Source of the DNA: Actinoplanes sp. NBC_00393
GTDB lineage: Bacteria > Actinomycetota > Actinomycetes > Mycobacteriales > Micromonosporaceae
DNA: 64,000 bases
Direction of reading: 5' to 3'
NCBI RefSeq assembly: GCF_036053395.1
Contig: NZ_CP107942.1
Coordinates: 8,140,501-8,204,500 of the forward strand
The notes under the pieces were generated by a model. That model was not told the DNA's origin and ran no database searches. It saw only the letters and a list, made by a program, of their open reading frames with translations. The stretch's first letter is position 1, and every line of letters starts with the position of its first letter. The position numbers and the translations under genes were made by a program. This document shows positions 17,558 through 29,467 of the stretch, in pieces.

Positions 17558-18694
17558 ATGACCATCAAGTACGGATTCCTCAGTACCCATCCGCCTACCC
17601 GATGCGGCCTCGCGACGTTCAACTCCGCGCTCGTCACCCACCTCGACCGGTCCGCCGCCGCTGTCGGCGTCGTGCGGGTTGCGGCGCACGGCGACGACCT
17701 CACACCCGGGGCCGAGGTGGTGCACACGTGGACGGCCGGAACGGCGGCTGGGTGGCGCGACAGCGCGGAGGCGCTGAACAGTTTCGACATCGCGGTCGTT
17801 CAGCACGAGTACGGCATCTACCCGGGCCATGACGGCGGCGAGGTCCTGTCCGTGCTGCGTCGGCTCACCGTACCGAGCCTCGTCGTCCTGCACACCGTGC
17901 TCACTCATCCCACCCCGAATCAGAAGTCGCTGCTCGAACAGATCGTGGCGGACGCCAGCGCGGTCGTTACTATCACCCGGGCCGCACACGACCGGCTGCT
18001 CAACGGCTACGCCGTCGATGCCACGAAGATCTCGGTGATCCCGCACGGCGCCTCCGACTACGCTGGCCCCTCGAACCGCCGGCACTCGGAATCGCACCTG
18101 TTGACCTGGGGTCTGCTCGGTCCGGGCAAGGGAATCGAATGGGCCCTGCGCGGCCTGGCCCGGCTACGCGACCTGAAACCCGTGCCCGTGTATACGGTGG
18201 CTGGTCGAACTCACCCCAAGGTTGCCGAACTCCACGGCGAGGATTATCGGGCCGGACTGCACAAACTCGGCGCGGTTCTCGGCATCGCGCACCAGGTGCG
18301 CTATGCGTCGGCCTACCTCGACGATGAGGCACTCGGCAGTCTGATCCGCTCCGCCGATGTCGTCGTGCTGCCGTACGACTCCACTGAGCAGGTCACGTCA
18401 GGCGTCCTGGTCGAGGCGGTGGCGGCACGGATCCCGGTCGTCGCGACCGCCTTCCCGCACGCGATCGAACTGCTCACCGACGGCCCCGGCCTGCTCGTCC
18501 CGCACAAGAACCCCGCTGCGCTCGCCACCGCCGTCCGGCGCATCCTCACCGAACCTGCCCTCGCCGCCACGTTGCGCGACCGCAGCGGGCACGCCGAACC
18601 GGCACTGCGCTGGCCCGCTGTGGCTCGGCGTTACCACGAACTGGCTGCGACCCTCGTTGCCGACCGCCACCTGACCACCGTGGCCGGCAAGTGA
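17558..18694 (+). CDS. GT4-family glycosyltransferase
   Basis: The protein has 378 residues from the ATG at 17558 (MTIKYGFLSTHPPTRCGLAT…), with GAGGGTACGGCTC upstream. It has a GT-B fold: the N-terminal domain includes PPTRCGLATFNSAL and VVQHEYGIYPGHDGG; the C-terminal nucleotide-sugar domain has TWGLLGPGKGIEWALRGL, YTVAGRTHPKV and SADVVVLPYDSTEQVTSGVLVEAVAARIPVV. Retaining GT4 enzymes transfer sugars such as mannose or glucose; the acceptor is unknown. It is translationally coupled (GTGA) to the next gene, with which it must function. Confidence 0.9.
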   Translation: MTIKYGFLSTHPPTRCGLATFNSALVTHLDRSAAAVGVVRVAAHGDDLTPGAEVVHTWTAGTAAGWRDSAEALNSFDIAVVQHEYGIYPGHDGGEVLSVLRRLTVPSLVVLHTVLTHPTPNQKSLLEQIVADASAVVTITRAAHDRLLNGYAVDATKISVIPHGASDYAGPSNRRHSESHLLTWGLLGPGKGIEWALRGLARLRDLKPVPVYTVAGRTHPKVAELHGEDYRAGLHKLGAVLGIAHQVRYASAYLDDEALGSLIRSADVVVLPYDSTEQVTSGVLVEAVAARIPVVATAFPHAIELLTDGPGLLVPHKNPAALATAVRRILTEPALAATLRDRSGHAEPALRWPAVARRYHELAATLVADRHLTTVAGK

Positions 18695-19755
18695 CCACGA
18701 GGACCATCAGCACGACGCCGGAACCCGACTCGGCCCGGTTCTTCTCCGTCACCTTCACCCACCTGGCCCGGCTGACCGACGACACCGGCCTCTTCGAGCA
18801 TGCCCGGCACGCCGTCGCCCGCCGCGAGCACGGCTACTGCACCGACGATGCCGCCCGAGGGCTGGTCGTCATCAGCCGCGAGGTCGACCCGTCCGCCGAG
18901 GCGCTGCATCTCGCGGAGCGCTATCTGACGTTCCTCACGCACGCACAGGACGCCACCGGCACCTTCCGTAACCGGCTCGGATTCGACCGGGTGTGGTCGG
19001 ATGAACCCGGTCTCGGGGACTGGTGGGGCCGTGCCCTGTGGGGTCTCGGGACCGCCGCGGCACGTTGCCCCGCCCCGTGGATCCGCCAGGAGGCCCACCA
19101 CGCTTTCGTCCAGGGCGCCTCACGCCGGTCCGGCAGCCCACGGGCCATGGCATTCGCCGCGCTCGGTGCCGCCGAAGTGCTCCGCGCCGATCCGGGCGAC
19201 GAACCGGCCGCCTCGCTCCTGTCGGCGGCCGCTACGGTGATCGGGCATCCCTGCTCCGATCCGCACTGGCCATGGCCGGAGGAACGGCTCACCTACGCCA
19301 ATGCCGCGCTCGCCGAGGCGCTCATCGCCGCCGGCGATCTCCTCGGCGATCCCTCGGCCCTCGCCGCCGGCCTGCGCATGCTCACCTGGCTGCTCGACGT
19401 CCAGACCAGCGACGGCCACCTGTCGGTACTGCCGGCGACAGGCTGGCGACGCGGAACCCCGCGGCTGCGGTACGACCAGCAACCGATCGAGGTCGCGGCA
19501 CTGGCCGACGCCTGCGCCACCGCCGCCGCCGTCACCGGCGCTCCGGCCTGGCATACGGGTGTACACCGGTGCATCGCGTGGTTCCTCGGTGACAACGACA
19601 TCGGCCGACCCATGTGGGACGCCTCAACCGGCGGCGGATACGACGGTCTCACCCCAACCGGGCCCAACCTCAATCAAGGCGCCGAATCCACTCTCGCCCT
19701 GATCGCCACCTTCCAGCGGCACGCCTCTCTCCGCGCCGTTTCGCCGGCCGGGTAG
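18691..19755 (+). CDS. Alpha/alpha-barrel (six-hairpin glycosidase-like) protein
   Basis: The protein has 354 residues from the GTG at 18691, which overlaps the glycosyltransferase stop. It is an all-helical protein with repeated hairpins and conserved aromatic/acidic patches (HGYCTDDAARGLVV, DWWGRALWGLG, HWPWPEERLTYANAALAEAL, DGHLSVLP, QQPIEVAALADACATA, GGYDGLTPTGPNLNQGAESTLA). The fold matches six-hairpin glycoside hydrolases and epimerases, but the family is not certain. Pairing with a GT4 enzyme suggests synthesis or trimming of a glycan or compatible solute. Confidence 0.65.
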   Translation: MTTRTISTTPEPDSARFFSVTFTHLARLTDDTGLFEHARHAVARREHGYCTDDAARGLVVISREVDPSAEALHLAERYLTFLTHAQDATGTFRNRLGFDRVWSDEPGLGDWWGRALWGLGTAAARCPAPWIRQEAHHAFVQGASRRSGSPRAMAFAALGAAEVLRADPGDEPAASLLSAAATVIGHPCSDPHWPWPEERLTYANAALAEALIAAGDLLGDPSALAAGLRMLTWLLDVQTSDGHLSVLPATGWRRGTPRLRYDQQPIEVAALADACATAAAVTGAPAWHTGVHRCIAWFLGDNDIGRPMWDASTGGGYDGLTPTGPNLNQGAESTLALIATFQRHASLRAVSPAG

Positions 19756-19918
19756 CGGGGTATGACGGATGTGATCGAACCCCATGTCGTGGCCATGTCG
19801 CCTACGTGATCACGGCGGCCGCCCAGACTCCCGCGGCCCTTCTTGGCCGCATCCGATCGTCTGCCCGATGTGACCTCGCCTCACCATTCACGGCCGGCAG
19901 GATTCAAGGAGTCGCCCC

Positions 19919-19963
19919 ATGAGCAACGACGTCGTCATCGTGTCCCCGCTCAAGGCGGCCTGA
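19919..19963 (+). CDS. Possible 14-codon leader peptide
   Basis: ATG at 19919 with a very good RBS (CAAGGAG, seven bases upstream) encodes MSNDVVIVSPLKAA and a stop at 19961-19963. That is three bases before the ATG of the permease gene, whose own RBS (TGAGG) overlaps the stop. It could couple translation to the operon. It also resembles a thiolase N-terminus, so a decayed gene start is possible. Confidence 0.35.
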   Translation: MSNDVVIVSPLKAA

Positions 19964-19965
19964 GG

Positions 19966-21264
19966 ATGGCCCCGGTGTGGGCCGACATCGCCCGTAAGCA
20001 GACGCTGGACCGGTTCGCCGTTGCCCGGCGAGGTTGGACACCACCGCCGTTCACGGCGGATCCCGCGCTCGGTGAGTCATCCGTCGTCCTGGTCGAACAA
20101 GCCCCGTCGGTGGACGACCGGCTACCGGACGGCGTACGGATCGCCGGCGCCTGGGCTTGGCGCGTCATCCTTTTCATCACCTGCGCCTACCTGCTGATCC
20201 GGGTCGTCAGCCTGCTGCAGATCGTGGTCGTCCCGATCGCGATAGCCCTGCTGCTGGCCGCGCTCCTCGAACCGGTGTCGGCCGCCCTGCGGCGCCGGGG
20301 CGTCAATCGCTCACTCGCGGCCGGTCTCGTACTGGTCGGCGGTCTGCTCGTGGTCTTCGGTGGTCTCACCCTGATCGTGCAGACGGTCATCTCGCAGTTG
20401 GACGACCTGAGCGCCCAGGTCGCCGACGGTCTCGCCGAGGTGCAAGGCTGGCTGTCACAGGGTCCGCTGCACCTGTCGCAGAGTCAGCTCAGCGGCGGGC
20501 TCGAACGGTTGCGTACAGCGATCACCGACAACCAGGGAACGCTGACCTCCGGGGCTTGGAACACCGCCGCCACGCTCGGTGAAGTCGTGGCCGGATTCCT
20601 CCTCGTGCTGTTCACCCTCTTCTTCTACCTGCGTGACGGTGGACAGATCTGGACGTTCGTCTGCCGCGTGTTGCCGCGCGCCGCCCGGCTCCCCACCGCC
20701 CGGGCCGGGCACTACTCCTGGCACACCCTGGTCTCCTACGTACGGGCCACGGTGCTGGTCGCCTTCGTCGACGCCGCCGGTATCGGGATCGGTCTCGCCA
20801 TCCTGCGCGTGCCGCTCGCCCTGCCACTGGCCGCGCTGGTCTTCCTCAGCGCGTTCATCCCGGTCATCGGCGCCACCCTGTCCGGCACAGTCGCCGTCCT
20901 GGTCGCGCTCGTCACCGTCGGACCGGTCAAGGCGCTGATCGTGCTGGGAGTGGTCCTCGCGGTCCAGCAGATCGAAGGCCACGTCCTGCAGCCACTGATC
21001 ATGGGGCGTGCCGTCGCGCTGCACCCGCTCGCCGTGATCCTGGCGATCGCTATCGGCGTGGTTGTCGCCGGCATCGTCGGCGGGCTGGTCGCCATACCAC
21101 TGCTCGCAGTCCTCAACACCGCCATCCGATATTTGTTCAGCCACCCGGACGGCGAGCCCACCCCGGACCACGAACCGCCGGGGACCGAGCCGGCCGAGCC
21201 CGCAGTTCCCAGCAGCGACCCAGCACCCACCGGAACACCCATCGAAAGCGGGCCGTCACGATGA
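19966..21264 (+). CDS. AI-2E/PerM-family permease
   Basis: The protein has 432 residues from the ATG at 19966. An N-terminal cytoplasmic arm of about 60 residues precedes eight hydrophobic segments in the PerM pattern (VILFITCAYLLIRVVSLLQIVVVPIAIALLLAALLEPV, LVLVGGLLVVFGGLTLIV, LGEVVAGFLLVLFTLFFYLRDG, and a block of C-terminal helices with HVLQPLIMGRAVALHPLAVILAIAIG). The C-terminus is Pro/Glu-rich. Family members export autoinducer-2, ions or unknown solutes. It is the first gene of a four-gene operon in which every start overlaps the preceding stop by four bases. Confidence 0.88.
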   Translation: MAPVWADIARKQTLDRFAVARRGWTPPPFTADPALGESSVVLVEQAPSVDDRLPDGVRIAGAWAWRVILFITCAYLLIRVVSLLQIVVVPIAIALLLAALLEPVSAALRRRGVNRSLAAGLVLVGGLLVVFGGLTLIVQTVISQLDDLSAQVADGLAEVQGWLSQGPLHLSQSQLSGGLERLRTAITDNQGTLTSGAWNTAATLGEVVAGFLLVLFTLFFYLRDGGQIWTFVCRVLPRAARLPTARAGHYSWHTLVSYVRATVLVAFVDAAGIGIGLAILRVPLALPLAALVFLSAFIPVIGATLSGTVAVLVALVTVGPVKALIVLGVVLAVQQIEGHVLQPLIMGRAVALHPLAVILAIAIGVVVAGIVGGLVAIPLLAVLNTAIRYLFSHPDGEPTPDHEPPGTEPAEPAVPSSDPAPTGTPIESGPSR

Positions 21265-22265
21265 CCGAAACCACCAGCCACACCAACCGAGCGCCCCGAT
21301 CGGCGGTCGTCGCCAACCCCGCCAAGATCGACGACTGGGACGGTTTGCGCAGCACCGTCGACGACACGCTGATCCGAGCCGGCTGGCCCGCGCCGCGATG
21401 GTTCGAGACGACCGAGGACGACCCCGGGCTCGGCCAGACACGGTCGGCTGTCGAGTCGGGCGCCGAGGTGGTGTTCGTCTGCGGCGGAGACGGGACCGTG
21501 ATGTCCGCGGTGTCGGCGCTGGCCGGTACCGAGGTGTCGATGGCCGTCCTGCCCGCCGGTACCGGCAACCTGCTCGCGGCCAACCTCGGGCTGTCCACGG
21601 ATCTGGCGACCGGTCTCGCGGTCGCGTTGGAGGGCGGGCTGCGACGCCTGGACGTCGGCACTCTCGACGGCCGGCACTTCGCGGTGATGGCGGGCATGGG
21701 CTTCGACGCGCACATGCTCGACGCAACCTCGGACACCGCGAAGAAGCACATCGGATGGCCCGCGTACATTCTCGGCGCCATGAAGCATCTTAAGGACCGG
21801 CCGATGCGGGTCACCATCCGCATCGACGGCGGCACGCCGATGCGCCGGCGCGCCCGGTCGGTCCTCGTCGCCAACGTGGGCCGCCTGCAGGGCGGGCTGA
21901 GGCTGCTGAGCGAGGCTCAACCGGACGACGGGGTCCTGGACGTCGCCGTCCTGACCCCCAACAAGCTGCGCACCTGGATGGCGCTGGGGTGGGGCCTCCT
22001 CCGGCGCACCGGCCGGGTTCCCGCGTTGGAGGTCTTCCGCGGCAGCCGCATCGAGGTGCTCAGCAACCGGCCACAGCCGCGCCAACTCGACGGCGATCTC
22101 ATCGAGAGCGGCGACCGGCTGATCGTCGAGGTCATGCCGCAGGCGCTCTGGTTGTGCGTGCCCGAACCGGCCGACCACCCCGACCTCAGCGTCGACGCCG
22201 CCGCAGCCGCCGACCGCGCGGGCGCGGCCGTCTCCCGATCGTCGAGAACGACGGTGACGTCATGA
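21261..22265 (+). CDS. Diacylglycerol kinase-like lipid kinase
   Basis: The protein has 334 residues. The DAGK catalytic domain shows VVANPAKIDD at the start, the nucleotide motif VFVCGGDGTVMSAV, and LPAGTGNLLAANLG. The C-terminal YegS/DAGK accessory domain includes VMAGMGFDAHML, VLVANVGRLQGGLRLLSEAQPDDGVLDV and PRQLDGDLI. It phosphorylates diacylglycerol, sphingosine-like or other lipids with ATP at the membrane. It overlaps the permease upstream and the DUF5994 gene downstream by ATGA, so a membrane-linked role with them is likely. Confidence 0.9.
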   Translation: MTETTSHTNRAPRSAVVANPAKIDDWDGLRSTVDDTLIRAGWPAPRWFETTEDDPGLGQTRSAVESGAEVVFVCGGDGTVMSAVSALAGTEVSMAVLPAGTGNLLAANLGLSTDLATGLAVALEGGLRRLDVGTLDGRHFAVMAGMGFDAHMLDATSDTAKKHIGWPAYILGAMKHLKDRPMRVTIRIDGGTPMRRRARSVLVANVGRLQGGLRLLSEAQPDDGVLDVAVLTPNKLRTWMALGWGLLRRTGRVPALEVFRGSRIEVLSNRPQPRQLDGDLIESGDRLIVEVMPQALWLCVPEPADHPDLSVDAAAAADRAGAAVSRSSRTTVTS

Positions 22266-22675
22266 CCCTGCGCCCGGCATTCCTGTCACCTACCGAGCGG
22301 CCCGATTGCGCTTCGTTCGACGGCACCTGGTGGCCCCAGTCGCTCGACACCGATGTCGAGCTGCGCGTTCTGCTGCCGATGCTCGATCATGTCCGTGGAC
22401 CGGTGCGACGCCTGGCCCTGAGCGCCGAGGGCTGGGCCAACGGTCCGGACCGGGTGGTCGTGGACGGGCGTACGGTCGACGTCGACTATCTAGCAAACCC
22501 GCCACCGTGGACGATGACCGTCGTTTGCGTCGACGGGGGCACCTTCACGATGCGCGTGGTTCCGCCCGGCCCGGGTCCTGCGGCCCCGGACGGCACGGAA
22601 GCAAGGCTGGAGACGGAAACCTGGGAGACCGAGGGCGGCGGTCTCGGCCTGTCACGCGTGCGAGCGGTCCGATGA
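22262..22675 (+). CDS. DUF5994 family protein, copy 2
   Basis: The protein has 137 residues from the ATG at 22262 (the longer upstream frame is out of context). The family motif is SFDGTWWPQSLDTDVELRVL, then VRRLALSAEGWANGPDRVVV and VDYLANPPPWTMTVVCVDGGTFTMRVV. It is shorter than copy 1 at 3835-4287 and only moderately similar. Function is unknown. It sits between a lipid kinase and a nitroreductase-like gene in an overlapping operon. Confidence 0.75.
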   Translation: MTLRPAFLSPTERPDCASFDGTWWPQSLDTDVELRVLLPMLDHVRGPVRRLALSAEGWANGPDRVVVDGRTVDVDYLANPPPWTMTVVCVDGGTFTMRVVPPGPGPAAPDGTEARLETETWETEGGGLGLSRVRAVR

Positions 22676-23550
22676 CCCCCCTCGCGGCCCGCGTGCCCCG
22701 CCCGGTCACCCCTCGTATCGTCAACGAGGCTTTCTCCCGGGCTGTCGTCGCCGCCAACCGGGCGCCGTCGGCGCACGACCGGCGACCGTGGCGATGGCGC
22801 CTGAACCGCGGAGCACTGGAGTTGTTCGCCGCCCCAGCCCGGATGTCAGGTCTGCCCGACCCGGACGGCAGATTCACCATGCTCGGCTGTGGCGCCGCCC
22901 TGCATCACGCCCGGGTGACTCTCGCGGCGCGCGGATGGCGCGTGACGACCTCCCGGCTGCCCGACCCCGGCGTGCCGGGCCTGCTGGCAAGCCTGCACAT
23001 CGACGGGCGCGCCCCGGTGAGCCCGGCCACCGCCAACCTGGCCCGCTGCATCCGTGTCCGGTCCAGCGACGGACGCCCGGTCACCGGCGATCCGATCGGA
23101 CCGGAGGTTTTGCGGGCCATCGGCACGGCATTGGAGTCCCAGCACGTTCGCCTCGCGGTGCTACGCCCGGACCAGCTCCTGGACCTCACTTTGACGACTG
23201 CCAACGTTTCGGAACCCGGTCCGGCTGAGGCCCGATGGCATGCGGAACTCGCCTTGTGGACCGGCAGTGACCGGATCGCCGGAACCACCGGAATCGCACA
23301 GCCGTCCATCGCCCACGGCGATCACGACCGGGCCGCGACCTTCGCGGTCCTGCACGGACCGGGTGATCGAGACATCGACTGGCTGCACGCCGGCGAGGCC
23401 CTCTCCACCGGCTCGCTCGTGGCCACCGGTCTCGGGGTGTCGGTGCTGTCGTTGAGCGCACCGATCGAGCACGCCGGTTCCCGGGAGCTCCTGCGTCGTG
23501 TGATGCCCGAGATCGGCGTTCCCTACCAGGTCATTCGACTGGGTCGATAG
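22672..23550 (+). CDS. Acg-type nitroreductase-like flavoprotein
   Basis: The protein has 292 residues, starting four bases inside the previous gene. The N-terminal segment FSRAVVAANRAPSAHDRRPWRWRL is the flavin-binding opening of the Acg branch of nitroreductases. MLGCGAALHHARVTLAARGW and the C-terminal DIDWLHAGEALSTGSLVATGLGVSVLSLSAPIEH match the same family. In mycobacteria Acg is a dormancy (DosR) protein thought to bind FMN without typical nitroreductase activity. Here it closes the operon. The next 296 bases (23551-23846) show no gene. Confidence 0.8.
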   Translation: MTPLAARVPRPVTPRIVNEAFSRAVVAANRAPSAHDRRPWRWRLNRGALELFAAPARMSGLPDPDGRFTMLGCGAALHHARVTLAARGWRVTTSRLPDPGVPGLLASLHIDGRAPVSPATANLARCIRVRSSDGRPVTGDPIGPEVLRAIGTALESQHVRLAVLRPDQLLDLTLTTANVSEPGPAEARWHAELALWTGSDRIAGTTGIAQPSIAHGDHDRAATFAVLHGPGDRDIDWLHAGEALSTGSLVATGLGVSVLSLSAPIEHAGSRELLRRVMPEIGVPYQVIRLGR

Positions 23551-23846
23551 CCGGCCGAACGGGAGCAACGCGGAGAAGTCAATCCGTAACGCTCCGGACC
23601 CCGGCGTTCACCGTGCTGAGTCAAGATCCCGGGCCTGGTCATGACATCCTCACAGGCGAGCGGCCACCCGACGTACAGCCGCAGCACGCGGCTGAACACC
23701 GAATGCGGACAGCCTGGTGCTCCCGGAAGGGGCACCGGGCAGCCTCCGGTCCGGAACGCCACCACCTTCAAAACGCGCTTTGTCAGCTCCCGCGATGATC
23801 CACGCCACCGCAACGCCCTTCACAACCCCGCCAGCAGCAACAATGA

Positions 23847-24317
23847 TCAGTGTCGCTGGGTGCCGTCGCTGCCGGGGTCCGGGACGCGGAACAGCGTCTG
23901 CTGGCCGGCGGCGATCAGCCGCTGCTGGCCGTCTGGAAAGGCGAAGACCTCAAGTCGGCAGATGGTCAAGGTCCTACCGGCTTTGAGTACGGTGCCGACG
24001 GCTTCGATGTGGTCGCCGACGGCGGGCGCCAGGAGGTTGACCTTGTATTCGACGGTGAGTACTTCGGTGTTGGCCGGGAACAGGGTGAGGGCCGCGTATC
24101 CGCCGGCGCTGTCGGCGATGGCGCTGGTGGCCCCGGCGTGGATGTAGCCGTGCTGCTGGGTCACTTCCGGGCGGCTGTTCAGTTCGATGTGCACGCGTCC
24201 CGCCGTGATCTGTGTCAGCCTGGCGCCGAGATGACGCATCAAGCCTTGCCGGGCGAAGCTTGCCTCGATGCGTTCACGAACCTCGGCGTTCACCTGGTCC
24301 TGGTCGCGATGCTCCAT
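23847..24317 (-). CDS. PaaI-like hotdog-fold thioesterase
   Basis: The protein has 156 residues; the start at 24317 has the RBS AAGGGGAA. It is a hotdog domain with the PaaI motif QQHGYIHAGATSAIADSAGGYAALTLFP, whose HG-x-x-H/D and Asp residues form the acyl-CoA thioesterase active site. A strand repeat follows (VEYKVNLLAPAVGDHIEAVGTVLKAGRTLTICRLEVFA). It hydrolyses acyl- or aryl-CoA esters, possibly phenylacetyl-type; no paa genes are nearby. It is 60 bases downstream of the LysE gene and may be co-transcribed with it. Confidence 0.88.
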   Translation of the reverse strand: MEHRDQDQVNAEVRERIEASFARQGLMRHLGARLTQITAGRVHIELNSRPEVTQQHGYIHAGATSAIADSAGGYAALTLFPANTEVLTVEYKVNLLAPAVGDHIEAVGTVLKAGRTLTICRLEVFAFPDGQQRLIAAGQQTLFRVPDPGSDGTQRH

Positions 24318-24377
24318 CGGTTCCCCTTGTGTAGGACGGCGCGATCACCCGCAAGCGTGCATCACATTCCGTCGGTG

Positions 24378-24995
24378 TTACCGGACCGCCTGCTCCACCA
24401 GGAGCAAGCCGCCGATGATGACCATCGCAGCTCCGGAGAAGCGGGTCACGGCCTGGGCCACCGTCGGCCGGGCTCGTAAGATCCGCCGGGCCCCGCTCCC
24501 GACCAGCAGGTAGATCACCGCGCAGCTGGCCACGTGCACCAGGCCCAGGGCGATGATCTGCACCGCGATCGGCCAGCTCGCCGTCGGCCGGGTGAACTGT
24601 GGCAGCATGGCCAGGAACAGCAGGACCACCTTCGGGTTGAGGCCGCTGATCCCTAGGCCCTTCACCGCCTGCCGGACCCAGGAGTGTGGTGCTTCCTCGC
24701 TGGCTGCCGGTGATGCTGCGGGTTGGCGGAGCATGCCGACGCCCAGCCACACCAGGTAGCCGGCGCCGGCCACGGTCAGCACCGTGAGCACCATCGGTGA
24801 TCCGGCGACCAGCGCCGCGACCCCGGCCGCGACGACAGCGGTCGCCAGCAGGTGCCCGGCCAGCAGACCGCCGACGGCCGGCAGCACCGTGCGATGGCGG
24901 AGCCCGGCGGCGATCGCGTAGGCCCAGTCGGCGCCGGGCGTGATCACGAACAGGAAGGACACGGCCCAGAACGCGGCGATGGTGCTGACAGCCAT
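24378..24995 (-). CDS. LysE/RhtB-family amino-acid exporter
   Basis: The protein has 205 residues. It has the family N-terminus (FWAVSFLFVITPGADWAYAIAAGLRHR), six hydrophobic segments, and the central GAGYLVWLGVGMLR plus GLGISGLNPKVVLLFLAMLPQF motif. It exports amino acids or similar metabolites across the membrane. It is divergent from an Lrp/AsnC regulator with 123 bases between starts, the standard arrangement for regulated efflux. Confidence 0.92.
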   Translation of the reverse strand: MAVSTIAAFWAVSFLFVITPGADWAYAIAAGLRHRTVLPAVGGLLAGHLLATAVVAAGVAALVAGSPMVLTVLTVAGAGYLVWLGVGMLRQPAASPAASEEAPHSWVRQAVKGLGISGLNPKVVLLFLAMLPQFTRPTASWPIAVQIIALGLVHVASCAVIYLLVGSGARRILRARPTVAQAVTRFSGAAMVIIGGLLLVEQAVR

Positions 24996-25530
24996 GAAGC
25001 AGTCCTTCTCCGGCGGAGCGGAACCGTGTTGTCCCTACGGGAAAGGCTATGCGCAAAATCGAGGAGGATGTTTGCGACTATCTCGTCGACAGGCCGGTAT
25101 TGGGGGAAGATCTGCCTCATGGATGCGCTGGATCGACAGATTCTTGCTGAGCTTCAACGTGATGGCCGGCTGACGGTCACCGAGCTCGCCGAACGTGTCG
25201 GGCTGAGTGTCTCGCCGTGTCATCGCCGGCTGCGCGCCCTCGAGCAGGCGGGGGCGATCAGCGGCTACCGCGCCCATCTGAATGCCAAGGCACTCGGCCT
25301 GACGTTCGAGGCCCTGGTGTTCGTCACCATGCACGGCGCTGACCGGCGCACCCTCGACGCGTTCGAGCAGGCCGTAGCCGCGGTCGTCGAGATCCAGCAG
25401 GTCCAGCGGCTGTTCGGCGACCCTGATTACCTGCTGCGGATCATCACGCGTGACCTGCCCGCATTCCAGGAGGTCTATGACGGGCAGCTCGCCACCCTGC
25501 CGGGAGTTCAGCGGATGCGTTCCACCCTGG

Positions 25531-28160
<2,630 letters not shown>

Positions 28161-28164
<4 letters not shown>

Positions 28165-28466
28165 GGCCGCTCCGAAAGGTCGACGGGTGTCGCGTAGAGG
28201 TTCGTCTTGGTCTGCACGCACCGGTCGACGACCTTCAGCCATTCGGCGTAGTGCGGCGCCGCCCGATGCGCCTGGAAGAAGGCCTGCTCGTCGCGGTAGA
28301 TCTCGTGCAGCAGGAACCGGTTCGGCTCGTCGTTGACCCGGTGCACGTCGAAGCGCAGGCAACCGGGCTCGTCGCGCAGTGCGGCCCGCGCGTTGGCGGC
28401 GATGCCGTCCAGGAACTCCGGCAGCCGGTCGGGCCGTACGTCGAGAGTGACGATCACGGTGAACAT
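28161..28466 (-). CDS. ABM-domain (YgiN/LsrG-like) monooxygenase
   Basis: The protein has 101 residues, coupled by ATGA overlaps to the genes on both sides. The dimeric ferredoxin-like ABM fold is seen in [61 protein letters not shown]. Such small proteins act as quinol/anthrone monooxygenases or, as in LsrG, isomerise small phosphorylated sugars. The embedding in an acid-sugar operon makes the LsrG-like role attractive. Confidence 0.82.
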
Positions 28467-29467
28467 CAGTCGAACGCCACCCCGCACGAGTCCGCGAGGG
28501 CGCGGAGATCTTCCAGGGTCTTCGGGGCCAGGTTCACGCCGTTGCGCCGGTTCTCGATCTCGCCCGGGTAGAAGATCTCGTCGGCGTTGCGGGCCAGTGG
28601 CACTCGCTTGGTGACGTCGATCAGGTCGTCGAGGCGCTGCCCGAAAGCGTTCGGGTCGAGGAACGTCCCGATGCGCAGCGCGATGGCCAGGTGCCCACAA
28701 CCGCTGCGCTGGTCCGGCACGTACGGGCCGACCACGTCCGTGGCGTACGAGCTGCCGGTCAGCACTCCGGAGAGCACGTCCATCATGAACGAGATGGCGT
28801 ACCCCTTGTGCCCGGCCATCGGGGCCAGCACGCCGTCGATGGCCGCTTGCGGGTCGGTGGTCGCCACGCCGTCGGCGTCGACCGCCCAGTCCGGCGGGAT
28901 CGGTTCGCCGCGTTCCCGGGCGGCGTAGATCTTGCCGCGGGCCACGCTGGTATTAGCGATGTCCAGCACGACGTGCCCGTCCGGGCGGGGCGCGGCGATC
29001 GACCACGGGTTCGCGCCGACGCTCTTCTCGCGGCCCCCGGTCGGCGCCATCGCCGGGCTGCCGTTGGTGGTCAGGATCCCGATGCAGCCGGCGTCGGCCA
29101 TGATCCGCGTCCAGTAGGCGGCGGTGCCGAAGTGGTTGCTGTTGCGGACCGCCACAGCCGCCACCCCGTGGACAGCGGCCCGGGCGATCGCCTCCCGGCA
29201 GGCGTGATGCGTGATCACCTGGCCGATGCCGTCGTCGCCGTCGATGACGGCGGTGGCACCGCCGTCCGTGACGGTGCGCGGCCGGGTGACCGCCCGCATC
29301 GCCCCGGACCGGATCCGGGCGACGTACCAGGGCAGGCGCAGCATCCCGTGCGACGGGTGACCCCAGATGTCGGCGGTGACCAGGCTGTCGCTGACGAGCC
29401 GGGCGTCGGCCTCAGGAACGCCGACCGACCGCAGGATCCGCGATCCCAGCTCGATCAGGTCGGTCAT
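28466..29467 (-). CDS. Ldh2/MDH2-type NAD(P)-dependent 2-hydroxyacid dehydrogenase
   Basis: The protein has 333 residues of the malate/L-lactate/ureidoglycolate dehydrogenase family, distinct from Rossmann LDH. Diagnostic segments are [65 protein letters not shown] and [26 protein letters not shown]. It oxidises a 2-hydroxy acid to the 2-oxo acid. It is overlapped by the aldolase gene upstream and the ABM gene downstream, so it probably provides the oxidation step feeding the kinase/aldolase pair. Confidence 0.9.
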   Translation of the reverse strand: MTDLIELGSRILRSVGVPEADARLVSDSLVTADIWGHPSHGMLRLPWYVARIRSGAMRAVTRPRTVTDGGATAVIDGDDGIGQVITHHACREAIARAAVHGVAAVAVRNSNHFGTAAYWTRIMADAGCIGILTTNGSPAMAPTGGREKSVGANPWSIAAPRPDGHVVLDIANTSVARGKIYAARERGEPIPPDWAVDADGVATTDPQAAIDGVLAPMAGHKGYAISFMMDVLSGVLTGSSYATDVVGPYVPDQRSGCGHLAIALRIGTFLDPNAFGQRLDDLIDVTKRVPLARNADEIFYPGEIENRRNGVNLAPKTLEDLRALADSCGVAFD

